A stretch of DNA of 64,000 nucleotides. Source: CAWKEY01 sp963696315. GTDB lineage: Bacteria; Pseudomonadota; Gammaproteobacteria; Methylococcales; Methylomonadaceae. Position numbers and translations under genes: made by a program. This document shows, one piece after another, positions 62,714 to 64,000 of this stretch. The notes beneath the pieces are model-generated. The model was not told where the DNA came from. It did no database searches and saw only the letters and a program-made list of their open reading frames with translations. The first letter of the stretch is position 1; every line of letters begins with the position of its first letter. The stretch spans positions 62,001 to 126,000 of the forward strand of contig CAVOJU010000030.1 in the NCBI GenBank assembly GCA_963696315.1, read 5' to 3'.

Positions 62714-64000
62714 AGATGACGTTGAGTGAAATTGCCCAGTGTGTGCAGGGCACGCTAGTGGGTGGCGATGCGGCCGTGTCATCGGTCAGCATTGATACCC
62801 GGACAATCAAGCCGGGCGAGCTTTATATTGCCATCAAAGGCCAACACTATGACGGTCATGCGTTTGTTGAACAAGCTGCGCAGGCCGGTGCGGTCGCGGC
62901 CATCGTGCACGAAGGCACGACAGCGAGCATCCCACATATCTTGGTAAAAGACACTCACCAAGCGCTCGCCGAACTGGCCGGAACCTGGCGCAACAAAACC
63001 GCCGTCCAGGTAGTGGGCATGACTGGCAGCAATGGCAAGACCACGGTCAAGGAAATGGTGGCGGCAATACTGGCAGTCGATGCGCCGGTGTTGTTTACCC
63101 AGGGCAATCTGAATAATGACATTGGGGTGCCGTTGACCTTGTTGCGACTGAATGAGCAGCACCGCTATGCGGTGATCGAGATGGGCGCAAACCATCAGGG
63201 CGAAATTGCCTATACCAGCGCTGTTGCAGAGGCTGATGTGGTGATTATTACCAATGTAGGGCCAGCGCATATTGAAGGTTTCGGGAGTCTGGACGGCATC
63301 GCCAGGGCAAAAGGCGAAATCATTGAGACGCTCAAAGAGAATGGCATTGCCATTATCAATCGGGATGATCGTTATTTTGACTACTGGCAAAAACTGGCCG
63401 GCAGCAGAAAAACCCTGACATTTGGTTTGCAGGCCGGCGCCGATGTAACAGCTAAAACCATCAAGACAGCCATTTGCAATAAAGCATTTGTCACCGAGTT
63501 TGAACTGGTGACGGCAGCAGGCTCGCTCCCGGTGCAATTGAAACTGGCCGGTAAGCATAATGTGCTGAATGCTCTGGCGGCCACGGCTGCGTGTCTGGCC
63601 TTGGATATCAGTCTTGAACAGATTAAACAGGGTCTGGAAAGCGTAAAGCCGGTCACCGGCAGGCTGCAACCCTTGGTCAGCCGTTTGGGCAATATTGTCA
63701 TAGACGATACCTACAACGCCAATCCCGCTTCCCTGAAAGCAGGCCTGGAGGTGCTCATGACTTGTGCCGGAGAGCCCTGGCTGGTGCTGGGTGCGTTTGG
63801 TGAGCAGGGGCCGGATAGCGCCAAAATACATGCCGAAATAGGCGGGCTGATTAAAGCCAGCGGCGTGGTAAGGCTGCTGGCGACAGGGGCAGATGCCCGC
63901 AATACTGTGAACAGCTTCGGCGCAGGCGCCAGTTTTTTTGACGCGCAAAATGACTTGATCGATGTATTGAAGCAAGAGCTAAAAGGCAATGAAACCATTT
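62710..64000 (+). CDS. murF: UDP-MurNAc-pentapeptide ligase MurF, 3' end cut off
   Basis: The frame starts with ATG at 62710, overlapping the murE stop as ATGA, and is open to the window end (430 codons; family length about 450). MurF adds D-Ala-D-Ala to the tripeptide. Seen: the N-terminal DTRTIKPGELYIAIKGQHYD, ATP-binding VGMTGSNGKTTVKEMVAA, NLNNDIGVPLTLLRL, VIEMGANHQGEI and IDDTYNANPASLKAGL. All family motifs are present up to the cut. A few codons are missing at the 3' end. Confidence 0.96.
   Translation, partial: MKMTLSEIAQCVQGTLVGGDAAVSSVSIDTRTIKPGELYIAIKGQHYDGHAFVEQAAQAGAVAAIVHEGTTASIPHILVKDTHQALAELAGTWRNKTAVQVVGMTGSNGKTTVKEMVAAILAVDAPVLFTQGNLNNDIGVPLTLLRLNEQHRYAVIEMGANHQGEIAYTSAVAEADVVIITNVGPAHIEGFGSLDGIARAKGEIIETLKENGIAIINRDDRYFDYWQKLAGSRKTLTFGLQAGADVTAKTIKTAICNKAFVTEFELVTAAGSLPVQLKLAGKHNVLNALAATAACLALDISLEQIKQGLESVKPVTGRLQPLVSRLGNIVIDDTYNANPASLKAGLEVLMTCAGEPWLVLGAFGEQGPDSAKIHAEIGGLIKASGVVRLLATGADARNTVNSFGAGASFFDAQNDLIDVLKQELKGNETI

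Overview
The window looks like a chromosomal segment of a gammaproteobacterium. The gene orders aroQ-accB-accC-prmA...dusB-fis-purH-purD, rsmI divergent from yraN-diaA-dolP, and rnpB-mraZ-rsmH-ftsL-ftsI-murE-murF are all typical of that class. The gene content and the style of the intergenic repeats suggest a Methylococcales-type organism (Methylobacter/Methylomonas-like). That placement is an inference: no methane-oxidation gene is present here. I see no tRNA, rRNA, CRISPR array, prophage or intact insertion sequence.

Layout. 1-2.9 kb: end of a dsbA-like gene, a diguanylate cyclase and a DUF5765-type membrane protein. 3.1-6.9 kb: gnd-zwf-pgl, the oxidative pentose phosphate operon. 7.3-11.1 kb: a nucleotide-sugar epimerase, an Uma2-family protein and the methionine-salvage genes mtnB-mtnD-mtnC. 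11.2-14.7 kb: a large periplasm-sensing GGDEF-EAL protein. 14.9-19.1 kb: a MacAB-like efflux operon with two permeases. 19.2-27.4 kb: L,D-transpeptidase, SirB2, a nucleoside phosphorylase-like protein, Rsd, SixA, an OlsF-like ornithine-lipid synthase, a carboxypeptidase/hydrolase pair and PhoU. 27.5-32.3 kb: a lipoprotein, alkaline phosphatase, a ParA ATPase and a CHAD protein, which with PhoU form a same-strand phosphate/polyphosphate neighbourhood. 32.6-43.2 kb: small envelope proteins, TraT-like lipoprotein, lgt-thyA, an SbmA-like transporter with a degenerate ATPase domain, a GH5 glycosidase, a GDPD, and a patch of small secreted proteins including a Rap1a/Tai-like protein. 43.7-53.9 kb: the long purD-to-aroQ housekeeping run. 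54.3-57.4 kb: dolP-diaA-yraN, rsmI, rnpB. 57.7-64 kb: start of the dcw division/cell-wall cluster, cut off inside murF.

The strongest technical observation is that at least six conserved genes (mtnB, phoA, parA, lgt, purD, murE) are broken by single-base indels, although murE and lgt are normally essential. Restoring one base in each gives full family length. This points to sequence or assembly error more than to gene decay, and protein predictions from the raw sequence should be read accordingly.

The most interesting biological candidate is the ParA-CHAD pair beside phoA and phoU. CHAD domains bind polyphosphate and lone ParA ATPases position cellular cargo, so the pair could be a polyphosphate-granule positioning system. 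This is a hypothesis from gene context. Other points of interest are the degenerate SbmA-like ABC domain, the GGDEF-EAL protein with two fused periplasmic binding domains, a chromosomal TraT homologue, and a four-repeat MraZ operator with exact 10-bp spacing.
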